A stretch of 64,000 nt of DNA from Onchidella celtica (taxonomy: Eukaryota > Mollusca > Gastropoda > Systellommatophora > Onchidiidae): contig OZ007574.1 of NCBI GenBank assembly GCA_963931925.1, forward strand, positions 38,929,438 to 38,993,437, read 5' to 3'. Below are positions 13,201-25,885 of the stretch, in pieces. Below the pieces are notes generated by a model. The model was not told the origin of the DNA, did no database searches, and saw only the letters and a program-made list of their open reading frames with translations. Numbering within the stretch: position 1 is the first letter of the stretch; each line of letters begins with the position of its first letter. The translations under genes were made by a program, and so were the position numbers.

Positions 13201-16200
13201 TTTTCATCCATGTCTCCTGTTGTCTTTACTAATATCTTCACCCCTTTCTCTGCTCTGATATTTTCATCCTTGTCTCCTGTTGTCTTTACTAATATCTTCA
13301 CCCCTTTCTCTGCTCTGATATTTTCATCCTTGTCCCCTGTTGTCTTTACTAATATCTTCACCCCTTTCTCTGCTCTGATATTATCATCCTTGTCTCCTGT
13401 TGTCTTTACTAACATCTTCACTACTTTCTCTGCTCTGATATTTTCATCCTTGTCTCCTGTTGTCTTTACTAATATCTTCACCCCTTTCTCTGCTCTGATA
13501 TTTTCATCCTTGTCCCCTGTTGTCTTTACTTATAATATCTTCACCCCTTTCTCTGCTCTGATATTTTCATCCTTGTGCCCTGTTGTCTTTACTAATATCT
13601 TCACCCCTTTCTCTGCTCTGATATTTTCATCCTTGTCCCCTGTTGTCTTTACTGATATCTTCACCCCTTTCTCTGCTCTGATATTTTCATCCTTGTCCCC
13701 TGTTTTCTTTACTAGTATCTTCACCCCTTTCTCTGCTCTGATATTATCATCCTTGTCTCCTGTTCTCTTTACTAATATCTTCACCCCTTTCTCTGCTCTG
13801 ATATTTTCATCCTTGTCTCCTGTTGTCTTTACTAATATCTTCACCCCTTTCTCTTCTCTGATATTTTCATCCTTGTCCCCTGTTGTCTTTACTAATATCT
13901 TCACCCCTTTCTCTGCTCTGATATTTTCATCCTTGTCCCCTGTGGTCTTTACTAATATCTTCACCCCTTTCTCTGCTCTGATATTTTCATCCTTGTGCCC
14001 TGTTGTCTTTACTAATATCTTCACCCCTTTCTCTGCTCTGATATTTTCGTCCTTGTCCCCTGTTGTCTTTACCAATATCTTCACCCCTTTCTCTGCTCTG
14101 ATATTTTCATCCTTGTTCCCTATTGTCTTTACTAATATCTTCACCCCTTTCTCTGCTCCGATATTTTCATCCTTGTCCCCTGTTGTCTTTACTAATATCT
14201 TCACCCCTTTCTCTGCTCTGATATTTTCATCCTTGTCTCCTGTTGTCTTTACTAATATCTTCACCCCTTTCTCTGCTCTGATATTTTCATCCTTGTCTCC
14301 TGTTGTCTTTACTAATATCTTCACCCCTTTACCTGCTCTGATATTTTCATCCTTGTGCTCTGTTGTCTTTACTAATATCTTCACCCCTTTCTCTGCTCTG
14401 ATATTTTCATCCTTGTCCCCTGTTGTCTTTACTAATATCTTCACCCCTTTCTCTGCTCTGATATTTTCATCCATGTCTCCTGTTGTCTTTACTAATATCT
14501 TCACCCCTTTCTCTGCTCTGATATTTTCATCCTTGTCCCCTGTTGTCTTTACTAATATCTTCACCCCTTTCTCTGCTCTGATATTTTCGTCCTTGTCCCC
14601 TGTTGTCTTTACTAGTATCTTCACCCCTTTCTCTGCTCTGATATTATCATCCTTGTCTCCTGTTGTCTTTACTAACATCTTCACCCCTTTCTCTGCTCTG
14701 ATATTTTCATCCTTGTCTCCTGTTGTCTTTACTAATATCTTCACCCCTTTCTCTGCTCTGATATTTTCATCCTTGTCCGCTGTTGTCTTTACTTATAATA
14801 TCTTCACCCCTTTCTCTGCTCTGATATTTTCATCCTTGTGCCCTGTTGTCTTTACTAATATCTTCACCCCTTTCTCTGCTCTGATATTATCATCCTTGTC
14901 TCCTGTTGTCTTTACTAATATCTTCACCCCTTTCTCTGCTCTGATATTTTCATCCTTGTCTCCTACTGTCTTTAATAAATATCTTCACCCCTTTCTCTGC
15001 TCTGATATTTTAATCCTTGTCTCCTGTTGTCTTTAATAATATCTTCACCCCTTTCTCTGCTCTGATATTTTCATCCTTGTCCCCTGTTGTCTTTACTAAT
15101 ATCTTCACCCCTTTCTCTGCACTGATATTTTCATCCATGTCTCCTGTTGTCTTTACTAATATCTTCACCCCTTTCTCTGCTCTGATATTTTCATCCTTGT
15201 CCCCTGTTGTCTTTACTGATATCTTCACCACTTTCTCTGATCTCATATTTTCATCCTTGTCCCCTGTTGTCTTTACTAATATCTTCACCCCTTTCTCTGC
15301 TCTGATATTTTCATCCTTGTCCCCTGTTGTCTTTACTAATATCTTCACCTCTTTCTCTGCTCTGATATTTTCATCCTTGTCCCCTGTGGTCTTTACCAAT
15401 ATCTTCACCCCTTTCTCTGCTCTGATATTTTCATCCTTGTCCCCTGTTGTCTTTACTAATATCTTCACCCCTTTCTCTGCTCTGATATTTTCATCCTTGT
15501 CCCCTGTTGTCTTTACTTATAATATCTTCACCCCTTTCTCTGCTCTGATGTTTTCATCCTTGTGCCCTGTTGTCTTTACTAATATCTTCACCCCTTTCTC
15601 TGCTCTGATATTTTCATCCTTGTCCCCTGTTGTCTTTACTGATATCTTCACCCCTTTCTCTGCTCTGATATTTTCATCCTTGTCCCCTGTTGTCTTTACT
15701 AGTATCTTCACCCCTTTCTCTGCTCTGATATTATCATCCTTGTCTCCTGTTCTCTTTACTAATATCTTCACCCCTTTCTCTGCTCTGATATTTTCATCCT
15801 TGTCTCCTGTTGTCTTTACTAATATCTTCACCCCTTTCTCTGCTCTGATATTTTCATCCTTGTCCCCTGTTGTCTTTACTAATATCTTCACCCCTTTCTC
15901 TGCTCTGATATTTTCATCCTTGTCCCCTGTGGTCTTTACTAATATCTTCACCCCTTTCTCTGCTCTGATATTTTCATCCTTGTGCCCTGTTGTCTTTACT
16001 AATATCTTCACCCCTTTCTCTGCTCTGATATTTTCGTCCTTGTCCCCTGTTGTCTTTACCAATATCTTCACCCCTTTCTCTGCTCTGATATTTTCATCCT
16101 TGTTCCCTGTTGTCTTTACTAATATCTTCACCCCTTTCTCTGCTCCGATATTTTCATCCTTGTCCCCTGTTGTCTTTACTAATATCTTCACCCCTTTCTC

Positions 16201-19200
16201 TGCTCTGATATTTTCATCCTTGTCTCCTGTTGTCTTTACTAATATCTTCACCCCTTTCTCTGCTCTGATATTTTCATCCTTGTCTCCTGTTGTCTTTACT
16301 AATATCTTCACCCCTTTACCTGCTCTGATATTTTCATCCTTGTGCTCTGTTGTCTTTACTAATATCTTCACCCCTTTCTCTGCTCTGATATTTTCATCCT
16401 TGTCCCCTGTTGTCTTTACTAATATCTTCACCCCTTTGTCTGCTCTGATATTTTCATCCTTGTCTCCTGTTGTCTTTACTAATATCTTCACCCCTTTCTC
16501 TGCTCTGATATTTTCATCCTTGTCCCCTGTTGTCTTTACTAATATCTTCACCCCTTTCTCTGCTCTGATATTTTCGTCCTTGTCCCCTGTTGTCTTTACT
16601 AGTATCTTCACCCCTTTCTCTGCTCTGATATTATCATCCTTGTCTCCTGTTGTCTTTACTAACATCTTCACCCGTTTCTCTGCTCTGATATTTTCATCCT
16701 TGTCTCCTGTTGTCTTTACTAATATCTTCACCCCTTTCTCTGCTCTGATATTTTCATCCTTGTCCCCTGTTGTCTTTACTTATAATATCTTCACCCCTTT
16801 CTCTGCTCTGATATTTTCAACCTTGTGCCCTGTTGTCTTTACTAATATCTTCACCCCTTTCTCTGCTCTGATATTATCATCCTTGTCTCCTGTTGTCTTT
16901 ACTAATATCTTCACCCCTTTCTCTGCTCTGATATTTTCATCCTTGTCTCCTGCTGTCTTTAATAATATCTTCACCCCTTTCTCTGCTCTGATATTTTAAT
17001 CCTTGTCTCCTGTTGTCTTTAATAATATCTTCACCCCTTTCTCTGCTCTGATATTTTCATCCTTGTCCCCTGTTGTCTTTACTAATATCTTCACCCCTTT
17101 CTCTGCACTGATATTTTCATCCATGTCTCCTGTTGTCTTTACTAATATCTTCACCCCTTTCTCTGCTCTGATATTTTCATCCTTGTCCCCTGTTGTCTTT
17201 ACTGATATCTTCACCACTTTCTCTGATCTGATATTTTCATCCTTGTCCCCTGTTGTCTTTACTAATATCTTCACCCCTTTCTCTGCTCTGATATTTTCAT
17301 CCTTGTCCCCTGTTGTCTTTACTAATATCTTCACCTCTTTCTCTGCTCTGATATTTTCATCCTTGTCCCCTGTGGTCTTTACCAATATCTTCACCCCTTT
17401 CTCTGCTCTGATATTTTCATCCTTGTCCCCTGTTGTCTTTACTAATATCTTCACCCCTTTCTCTGCTCTGATATTTTCATCCTTGTCCCCTGTTGTCTTT
17501 ACTAATATCTTCACACCTTTCTCTGCTCTGATATTTTCATCCTTGTCCCCTGTTGTCTTTACTAGTATCTTCACCCCTTTCTCTGCTCTGATATTATCAT
17601 CCTTGTCTCCTGTTGTATTTACTAATATCTTCACCCCTTTCTCTGCTCTGATATTTTCATCCTTGTCTCCTGTTGTCTTTAATAATATCTTCACCCCTTT
17701 CTCTGCTCTGATATTTTCATCCTTGTCCCCTGTTGTCTTTACTTATAATATCTTCACCCCTTTCTCTGCTCTGATATTTTCATCCTTGTGCCCTGTTGTC
17801 TTTACTAATATCTTCACCCCTTTCTCTGCTCTGATATTATCATCCTTGTCTCCTGTTGTCTTTACTAATATCTTCACCCCTTTCTCTGCTCTGATATTTT
17901 CATCCTTGTCCCCTGTGGTCTTTACTAATATCTTCACCCCTTTCTCTGCTCTGATATTTTCATCCTTGTGCCCTGTTGTCTTTACTAATATCTTCACCCC
18001 TTTCTCTGCTCTGATATTTTCGTCCTTGTCCCCTGTTGTCTTTACCAATATCTTCACCCCTTTCTCTGCTCTGATATTTTCATCCTTGTCCCCTGTTGTC
18101 TTTACTAATATCTTCACCCCTTTCTCTGCTCTGATATTTTCATCCTTGTCTCCTGTTGTCTTTACTAATATCTTCACCCCTTTCTCTGCTCTGATATTTT
18201 CATCCTTGTCTCCTGTTGTCTTTACTAATATCTTCACCCCTTTACCTGCTCTGATATTTTAATCCTTGTGCTCTGTTGTCTTTACTAATATCTTCACCCC
18301 TTTCTCTGCTCTGATATTTTCATCCTTGTCCCCTGTTGTCTTTACTAATATCTTCACCCCTTTCTCTGCTCTGATATTTTCATCCATGTCTCCTGTTGTC
18401 TTTACTAATATCTTCACCCCTTTCTCTGCTCTGATATTTTCATCCATGTCTCCTGTTGTGTTTACTAATATCTTCACCCCTTTCTCTGCTCTGATATTTT
18501 CATCCTTGTCTCCTGTTGTCTTTACTAATATCTTCACCCCTTTCTCTGCTCTGATATTTTCATCCTTGTCCCCTGTTGTCTTTACTAGTATCTTCACCCC
18601 TTTCTCTGCTCTGATATTATCATCCTTGTCTCCTGTTGTCTTTACTAACATCTTCACCCCTTTCTCTGCTCTGATATTTTCATCCTTGTCTCCTGTTGTC
18701 TTTACTAATATCTTCACCCCTTTCTCTGCTCTGATATTTTCATCCTTGTCCCCTGTTGTCTTTACTTATAATATCTTCACCCCTTTCTCTGCTCTGATAT
18801 TTTCATCCTTGTGCCCTGTTGTCTTTACTAATATCTTCACCCCTTTCTCTGCTCTGATATTTTCATCCTTGTCCCCTGTTGTCTTTACTGATATCTTCAC
18901 CCCTTTCTCTGCTCTGATATTTTCATCCTTGTCCCCTGTTGTCTTTACTAGTATCTTCACCCCTTTCTCTGCTCTGATATTATCATCCTTGTCTCCTGTT
19001 CTCTTTACTAATATCTTCACCCCTTTCTCTGCTCTGATATTTTCATCCTTGTCTCCTGTTGTCTTTAATAATATCTTCACCCCTTTCTCTGCTCTGATAT
19101 TTTCATCCTTGTCCCCTGTTGTCTTTACTAATATCTTCACCCCTTTCTCTGCTCTGATATTTTCATCCTTGTCCCCTGTGGTCTTTATTAATATCTTCGC

Positions 19201-22200
19201 CCCTTTCTCTGCTCTGATATTTTCATCCTTGTGCCCTGTTGTCTTTACTAATATCTTCACCCCTTTCTCTGCTCTGATATTTTCGTCCTTGTCCCCTGTT
19301 GTCTTTACCAATATCTTCACCCCTTTCTCTGCTCTGATATTTTCATCCTTGTTCCCTGTTGTCTTTACTAATATCTTCACCCCTTTCTCTGCTCCGATAT
19401 TTTCATCCTTGTCCCCTGTTGTCTTTACTAATATCTTCACCCCTTTCTCTGCTCTGATATTTTCATCCTTGTCTCCTGTTGTCTTTACTAATATCTTCAC
19501 CCCTTTCTCTGCTCTGATATTTTCATCCTTGTCTCCTGTTGTCTTTACTAATATCTTCACCCCTTTACCTGCTCTGATATTTTAATCCTTGTGCTCTGTT
19601 GTCTTTACTAATATCTTCACCCCTTTCTCTGCTCTGATATTTTCATCCTTGTCCCCTGTTGTTTTTACTAATATCTTCACCCCTTTCTCTGCTCTGATAT
19701 TTTCATCCATGTCTCCTGTTGTCTTTACTAATATCTTCACCCCTTTCTCTGCTCTGATATTTTCATCCTTGTCCCCTGTTGTCTTTACTAATATCTTCAC
19801 CCCTTTCTCTGCTCTGATATTTTCATCCTTGTCCCCTGTTGTCTTTACTAGTATCTTCACCCCTTTCTCTGCTCTGATATTATCATCCTTGTCTCCTGTT
19901 GTCTTTACTAACATCTTCACCCCTTTCTCTGCTCTGATATTTTCATCCTCTTCTCCTGTTGTCTTTACTAATATCTTCACCCCTTTCTCTGCTCTGATAT
20001 TTTCATCCTTGTCCCCTGTTGTCTTTAATTATAATATCTTCACCCCTTTCTCTGCTCTGATATTTTCATCCTTGTGCCCTATTGTCTTTACTAATATCTT
20101 CACCCCTTTCTCTGCTCTGATATTATCATCCTTGTCTCCTGTTGTCTTTACTAATATCTTCACCACTTTCTCTGCTCTGATATTTTCATCCTTGTCTCCT
20201 GCTGTCTTTAATAATATCTTCACCCCTTTCTCTGCTCTGATATTTTCATCCTTGTCTCCTGTTGTCTTTAATAATATCTTCACCCCTTTCTCTGCTCTGA
20301 TATTTTCATCCTTGTCCCCTGTTGTCTTTACTAATATCTTCACCCCTTTCTCTGCACTGATATTTTCATCCATGTCTCCTGTTGTCTTTACTAATATCTT
20401 CACCCCTTTCTCTGCTCTGATATTTTCATCCTTGTCCCCTGTTGTCTTTACTGATATCTTCACCACTTTCTCTGATCTGATATTTTCATCCTTGTCCCCT
20501 GTTGTCTTTACTAATATCTTCACCCCTTTCTCTGCTCTGATATTTTCATCCTTGTCCCCTGTTGTCTTTACTAATATCTTCACCCCTTTCTCTGCTCTGA
20601 TATTTTCATCCTTGTCCCCTGTGGTCTTTACCAATATCTTCACCCCTTTCTCTGCTCTGATATTTTCATCCTTGTCCCCTGTGGTCTTTACTAATATCTT
20701 CACCCCTTTCTCTGCTCTGATATTTTCATCCTTGTCCCCTGTTGTCTTTACTAATATCTTCACCCCTTTCCCTGCTCTGATATTTTCATCCTTGTCCCCT
20801 GTTGTCTTTACTAATATCTTCACCCCTTTCTCTGCTCTGATATTTTCATCCTTGTCTCCTGTTGTCTTTACTAATATCTTCACCCCTTTCTCTGCTCTGA
20901 TATTTTCATCTTTGTGCTCTGTTGTCTTTACTAATATCTTCACCCCTTTCTCTGCTCTGATATTTTCATCCTTGTCCCCTGTTGTCTTTATTAATATCTT
21001 CACCCCTTTCTCTGCTCTGATATTTTCATCCATGTCTCCTGTTGTCTTTACTAATATCTTCACCCCTTTCTCTGCTCTGATATTTTCATCCTTGTCCCCT
21101 GTTGTCTTTACTGATATCTTCACCCCTTTCTCTGCTCTGATATTTTCATCCTTGTCCCCTGTTGTCTTTACTAGTATCTTCACCCCTTTCTCTGCTCTGA
21201 TATTATCATCCTTGTCTCCTGTTGTCTTTACTAATATCTTCACCCCTTTCTCTGCTCTGATATTTTCATCCTTGTCTCCTGTTGTCTTTACTAATATCTT
21301 CACCCCTTTCTCTGCTCTGATATTTTCATCCTTGTCCCCTGTTGTCTTTACTTATAATATCTTCACCCCTTTCTCTGCTCTGATATTTTCATCCTTGTGC
21401 CCTGTTGTCTTTACTAATATCTTCACCCCTTTCTCTGCTCTGATATTATCATCCTTGTCTCCTGTTGTCTTTACTAATATCTTCACCCCTTTCTCTGCTC
21501 TGATATTTTCATCCTTGTCCCCTGTGGTCTTTACTAATATCTTCACCCCTTTCTCTGCTCTGATATTTTCATCCTTGTGCCCTGTTGTCTTTACTAATAT
21601 CTTCACCCCTTTCTCTGCTCTGATATTTTCGTCCTTGTCCCCTGTTGTCTTTACCAATATCTTCACCCCTTTCTCTGCTCTGATATTTTCATCCTTGTCC
21701 CCTGTTGTCTTTACTAATATCTTCACCCCTTTCTCTGCTCTGATATTTTCATCCTTGTCTCCTGTTGTCTTTACTAATATCTTCACCCCTTTCTCTGCTC
21801 TGATATTTTCATCCTTGTCTCCTGTTGTCTTTACTAATATCTTCACCCCTTTACCTGCTCTGATATTTTAATCCTTGTGCTCTGTTGTCTTTACTAATAT
21901 CTTCACCCCTTTCTCTGCTCTGATATTTTCATCCTTGTCCCCTGTTGTCTTTAATAATATCTTCACCCCTTTCTCTGCTCTGATATTTTCATCCATGTCT
22001 CCTGTTGACTTTACTAATATCTTCACCCCTTTCTCTGCTCTGATATTTTCATCCATGTCTCCTGTTGTCTTTACTAATATCTTCACCCCTTTCTCTGCTC
22101 TGATATTTTCATCCTTGTCTCCTGCTGTCTTTAATAATATCTTCACCCCTTTCTCTGCTCTGATATTTTCATCCTTGTCTCCTGTTGTCTTTAATAATAT

Positions 22201-23486
22201 CTTCACCCCTTTCTCTGCTCTGATATTTTCATCCTTGTCCCCTGTTGTCTTTACTAATATCTTCACCCCTTTCTCTGCTCTGATATTTTCATCCATGTCT
22301 CCTGTTGTCTTTACTAATATCTTCACCCCTTTCTCTGCTCTGATATTTTCATCCTTGTCCCCTGTTGTCTTTAATGATATCTTCACCACTTTCTCTGCTC
22401 TGATATTTTCATCCTTGTCCCCTGTTGTCTTTACTAGTATCTTTACCCCTTTCTCTGCTCTGATATTATCATCCTTGTCTCCTGTTGTCTTTACTAATAT
22501 CTTCACCCCTTTCTCTGCTCTGATATTTTCATCCTTGTCTCCTGTTGTCTTTACTAATATCTTCACCCCTTTCTCTGCTCTGATATTTTCATCCTTGTCC
22601 CCTGTTGTCTTTACTTATAATATCTTCACCCCTTTCTCTGCTCTGATATTTTGATCCTTGTGCCCTGTTGTCTTTACAAATGTCTTCACCCCTTTCTCTG
22701 CTCTGATATTATCATCCTTGTCTCCTGTTGTCTTTACTAATATCTTCACCCCTTTCTCTGCTCTGATATTTTCATCCTTGTCCCCTGTGGTCTTTACTAA
22801 TATCTTCACCCCTTTCTCTGCTCTGATATTTTCATCCTTGTGCCCTGTTGTCTTTACTAATATCTTCACCCCTTTCTCTGCTCTGATATTTTCGTCCTTG
22901 TCCCCTGTTGTCTTTACCAATATCTTCACCCCTTTCTCTGCTCTGATATTTTCATCCTTGTCCCCTGTTGTCTTTACTAATATCTTCACCCCTTTCTCTG
23001 CTCTGATATTTTCATCCTTGTCCCCTGTTGTCTTTATTAATATCTTCACCCCTTTCTCTGCTCTGATATTTTCATCCTTGTCTCCTGTTGTCTTTACTAA
23101 TATCTTCACCCCTTTCTCTGCTCTGATATTTTCATCCTTGTGCTCTGTTGTCTTTACTAATATCTTCACCCCTTTCTCTGCTCTGATATTTTCATCCTTG
23201 TCCCCTGTTGTCTTTACTAATATCTTCACCCCTTTCTCTGCTCTGATATTTTCATCCATGTCTCCTGTTGTCTTTACAAATATCTTCACCCCTTTCTCTG
23301 CTCTGATATTTTCATCCTTGTCCCCTGTTGTCTTTACTTATAATATCTTCATCCCTTTCTCTGCTCTGATATTTTCATCCTTGTCCCCTGTTGTCTTTAC
23401 TTATAATATCTTCACCCCTTTCTCTGCTCTGATATTTTCATCCTTGTCCCCTGTTGTCTTTACTTATAATATCTTCATCCATGTCT
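4240..23486. repeat. 60-bp tandem array (~320 copies) with higher-order structure
   Basis: A 60-bp unit (core phrases TACTAATATCTTCACCCC, TTTCTCTGCTCTGATATT, TTCATCCTTGTCCCCTGTTG) repeats head to tail for about 19.2 kb with a few changes per copy. Length variants are rare: 63-bp units with TACTTATAATATC (for example near 8144, 9587, 11150, 12507, 13530, 15517), 50-bp units near 4956 and 6206, and a 34-bp unit near 12236. Because 60 and 63 are multiples of three, long frames stay open on both strands. The plus peptide repeat is SSLSPVVFTNIFTPFSALIF and the minus one KDENIRAEKGVKILVKTTGD. The two frames are in the register where third codon positions face each other, so common changes such as TCC/TCT and GTT/GTG are silent on both strands. 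A recurring TTTTAATCC variant stops both frames at once; the 63-bp units stop only the minus frame. I call this a minisatellite/satellite array. Transcription and translation are unproven. Confidence 0.97.
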
Positions 23487-23530
23487 CCCATTGTCTGTAC
23501 TAATGATATCTTCACCCCTGTCTCCTGCAC
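23487..23530 (+). repeat. Degenerate right edge of the 60-bp array
   Basis: The last units decay: 23473-23525 keeps ATATCTTCATCC, TTGTCTGTACTAATGATATC and TTCACCCCTGTCTCCTGC, then the pattern stops. The final three near-complete units are all of the rare TACTTATAATATC type, unlike the array interior. Confidence 0.7.
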
Positions 23531-23750
23531 CAGTAGAGAAAAGCTGTTGTGGCCGATGGCTCTTCTCCAGCCCAGTCGACATTCAATTTTCATGTATTCA
23601 GTAGCGAGACATCTTAAAAGCGAGTCAAACAACACCATGAGAATTGGTAACCAAAAAATTATACCATGTGGAAGAGAGCTGAATTTCACCAACTTGTATT
23701 TGTTTTACAACATTATTTAAATTAAGAGCGACAACTTGCTTGCTATAAAC
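23531..23750. other. Unique spacer, no gene seen
   Basis: Sequence between the array and the foldback-type element. I see no coding or structural signal. Confidence 0.5.
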
Positions 23751-23760
23751 CCGTACTGGA

Positions 23761-24861
23761 GGTTGTATGACATTTGGAGCACTACTGCAGATCAAAGAAA
23801 GCCGCCATGTGATATTTGGAGCACTAAGTTAGTTCAAAGAAAGCCGGCATGTGACATTTGGAGCAATAGCATTTGGGCTGTGATTTTATTGGTTAATCCT
23901 TAATCAACCTGTTGACTATCGATTACTCTACGAATATTTTGCAATAACTTGCGGTGGGTACCACAGGGATAGAAAGTTTCTTTATAGGCCTAATACACTC
24001 TCCGTCAGTCAATTCCAGATGTATAGAGACTAGTTTAGTTAACGTTGGCAAAGTGTTTGTTGAAGCATTTTAAAACTTACAAATTATTTTGAAATTATTT
24101 GGATATCAGGATATATTAGAATCGAAATATAGATAATAGTAAGCATAACTGAACAAAGAAACATTTTAAATAGTCCATATTTATTTACATGTGAGTCGTC
24201 TTTTGTTATCACATCTGGACAGTCACTCGGACGATGCGTCTAAGCTTTTTATGTGTAGGCGTATTGATGCCGCTCCTACCTTTTGATTCGTTTGGTCTTT
24301 TGTTTTGGAAGAAAGTAGGCCTAAGGGATGATCAGCATCGTGGGACCCAACGAAAACAATAGGACATTTTTGTGGAGGGAATTGGACACGGAGGTCAGAA
24401 ACGCCACAAGCAGTGGCCATGGACAAGGACAACAACAACAACAACAATAATAATAATGATGATAAAATAATAATACCTGTAATAATAATAATACCTGTAG
24501 TAATAATAATAATAATAATAATGAAAACAGCAACAACAACATCATCATCATCGTCACCATTTATAGACCAGTCTGTTCTCACCTAATTCATGAATAGATG
24601 ATGATGATGATGATCAGAACAAAATTTGTTGAGTGTAAAAGATAGAAATTTTTTTCAGCAGATTTGCGACTTGATGTTATAAATTATGAGTCTATGAAAA
24701 TGTAACCGAATACCGGCAGCGGTATAGGTGCGCCAAATGTCATACTGAAATTTTATTAATTTTTGGTAGTGCTCCAAATGTCATACTGCAATTTGACCTA
24801 GAAATAGGCAGTGCTCCAAATGTCATGTTATAAAAATTTTGGTGCTCCAAACGACGTGCTA
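23761..24861. mobile_element. Foldback/MULE-like element with iterated inverted ends
   Basis: The left end carries three copies of TGACATTTGGAGCA-like motifs at about 41-bp spacing (from 23768), the first two followed by TCAAAGAAAGCCG. The right end carries the complement, GTGCTCCAAATGTCAT, about four times (24730-24860). The exact 10-mer CCGTACTGGA flanks the whole at 23751-23760 and 24862-24871, as expected of a target-site duplication. Iterated subterminal inverted motifs plus a 9-10-bp duplication fit foldback or Mutator-like non-autonomous elements; the superfamily is an inference. The interior holds a trinucleotide microsatellite and no transposase. Confidence 0.7.
24424..24615 (+). repeat. 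Compound trinucleotide microsatellite
   Basis: Runs of AAC, AAT and ATC/ATG triplets follow one another inside the foldback-type element. Open frames here read as poly-Leu, poly-Ile or poly-Met and are not believed to be genes. Confidence 0.9.
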
Positions 24862-24871
24862 CCGTACTGGA

Positions 24872-25199
24872 CAAAACAGCTGAGAAAGTATCCTCTCGAG
24901 GGTATGAAATATTTAAATTGAACGGCCAAAAAGTTTACCTAGACAAGTACTTGCGTAACCATGACGGTGAAATGACCACGTGTCATCGAGTAGTGTGAAC
25001 AGGTGGTGGCCAGACACAATGGCTAAAGCATTACACAACCATCAGCCTGGCACGCAATAGGCAGCTGACAAGGGTCGGGCCGGGTTAGCAAATTTTATCA
25101 TCGGAGAATGAGAGTTCGCCCGGATAACAGACTTTGTTTTTTGCTATATTAATACTATTTTACCTGTAGCGGTGTGGTCATAGGCTTGTTTGCCTAAAT
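24872..25199. other. Spacer; no gene seen
   Basis: Contains, near 25080-25130, a reversed relative of the 3.9-kb hairpin repeat (GGGTTAGCAAATTTTATCATC). Nothing else is recognised. Confidence 0.45.
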
Positions 25200-25885
25200 C
25201 ACAGACGAAGAATTGAGCAAACTTCCCGGACGCAGCTTCGAAGCTGGCGGCAGCAGGCCAGTGGTTGATTGATAGGGCAGATGGCAATATACCGTCACTC
25301 TGGCCTGGATATCGTGACACAGAGCATCCACCAGTATTGGTGTTCTTTGGTTTGGGTCTTTCACCCTAGACAGTTGGGACTGCGAGGCTGTGGAGTAGCC
25401 TACAGGCAGCCGGTCAGGCAAAATGACTGTCCCTCTGGCATCCTCGTGCACCTGGATACATTTCCAGTCGTCTTGACCCTGTCTTGCCACTTGGATAAGT
25501 TGTGTCCAGGCGAGAGAGTGAGTCTGATGTTTGCGCAGCTCTTTCTCACTAAAAACAAATTCTTTTCGCCAGTCTTAACACTCACCTCGTCTTCTTTCAC
25601 CTTTGTCTCGTCTTCTTTCCTCTCAAAATTCAAACGGCGATGGGCGAGTGCGGTGGCAGCAGGTTTGGATAGACTGGAAGCTGTTAGCACAGACCTACAC
25701 GTTGGTGGCTGTGGGCTATGGTCGCTTCATCGTCGATTGAAGTGTAGGCGTGGGGAGGCAGCACCCACAGTAGCTGAGCAGCCTTATTTAAGGATAGCAC
25801 TGCTCACCTCAACTGAGGAAGGGGCTAGAAAAGGTGCCCTAAAGAAAGCCCACTTCACATCACCCTGACTGGTATACCGCGACCA

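Noticed and set aside
4240..23486. CRISPR array
   Set aside because: Contiguous 60-bp units without variable spacers, no cas genes, eukaryotic setting.
4232..23503. Dozens of long open frames on both strands as separate protein genes
   Set aside because: They are automatic consequences of a stop-free 60-bp unit; starts and stops fall at unit variants, not at gene-like boundaries. Annotated once as a repeat.
24223..24582. Minus-strand frames rich in Ile, Leu or Met
   Set aside because: Translation of a trinucleotide microsatellite.
25269..25868. 199-codon plus-strand frame before the LINE endonuclease
   Set aside because: No recognisable ORF1 domain; reads like LINE leader, and an opposite-strand frame overlaps it. 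Possible ORF1 remnant but unsupported.
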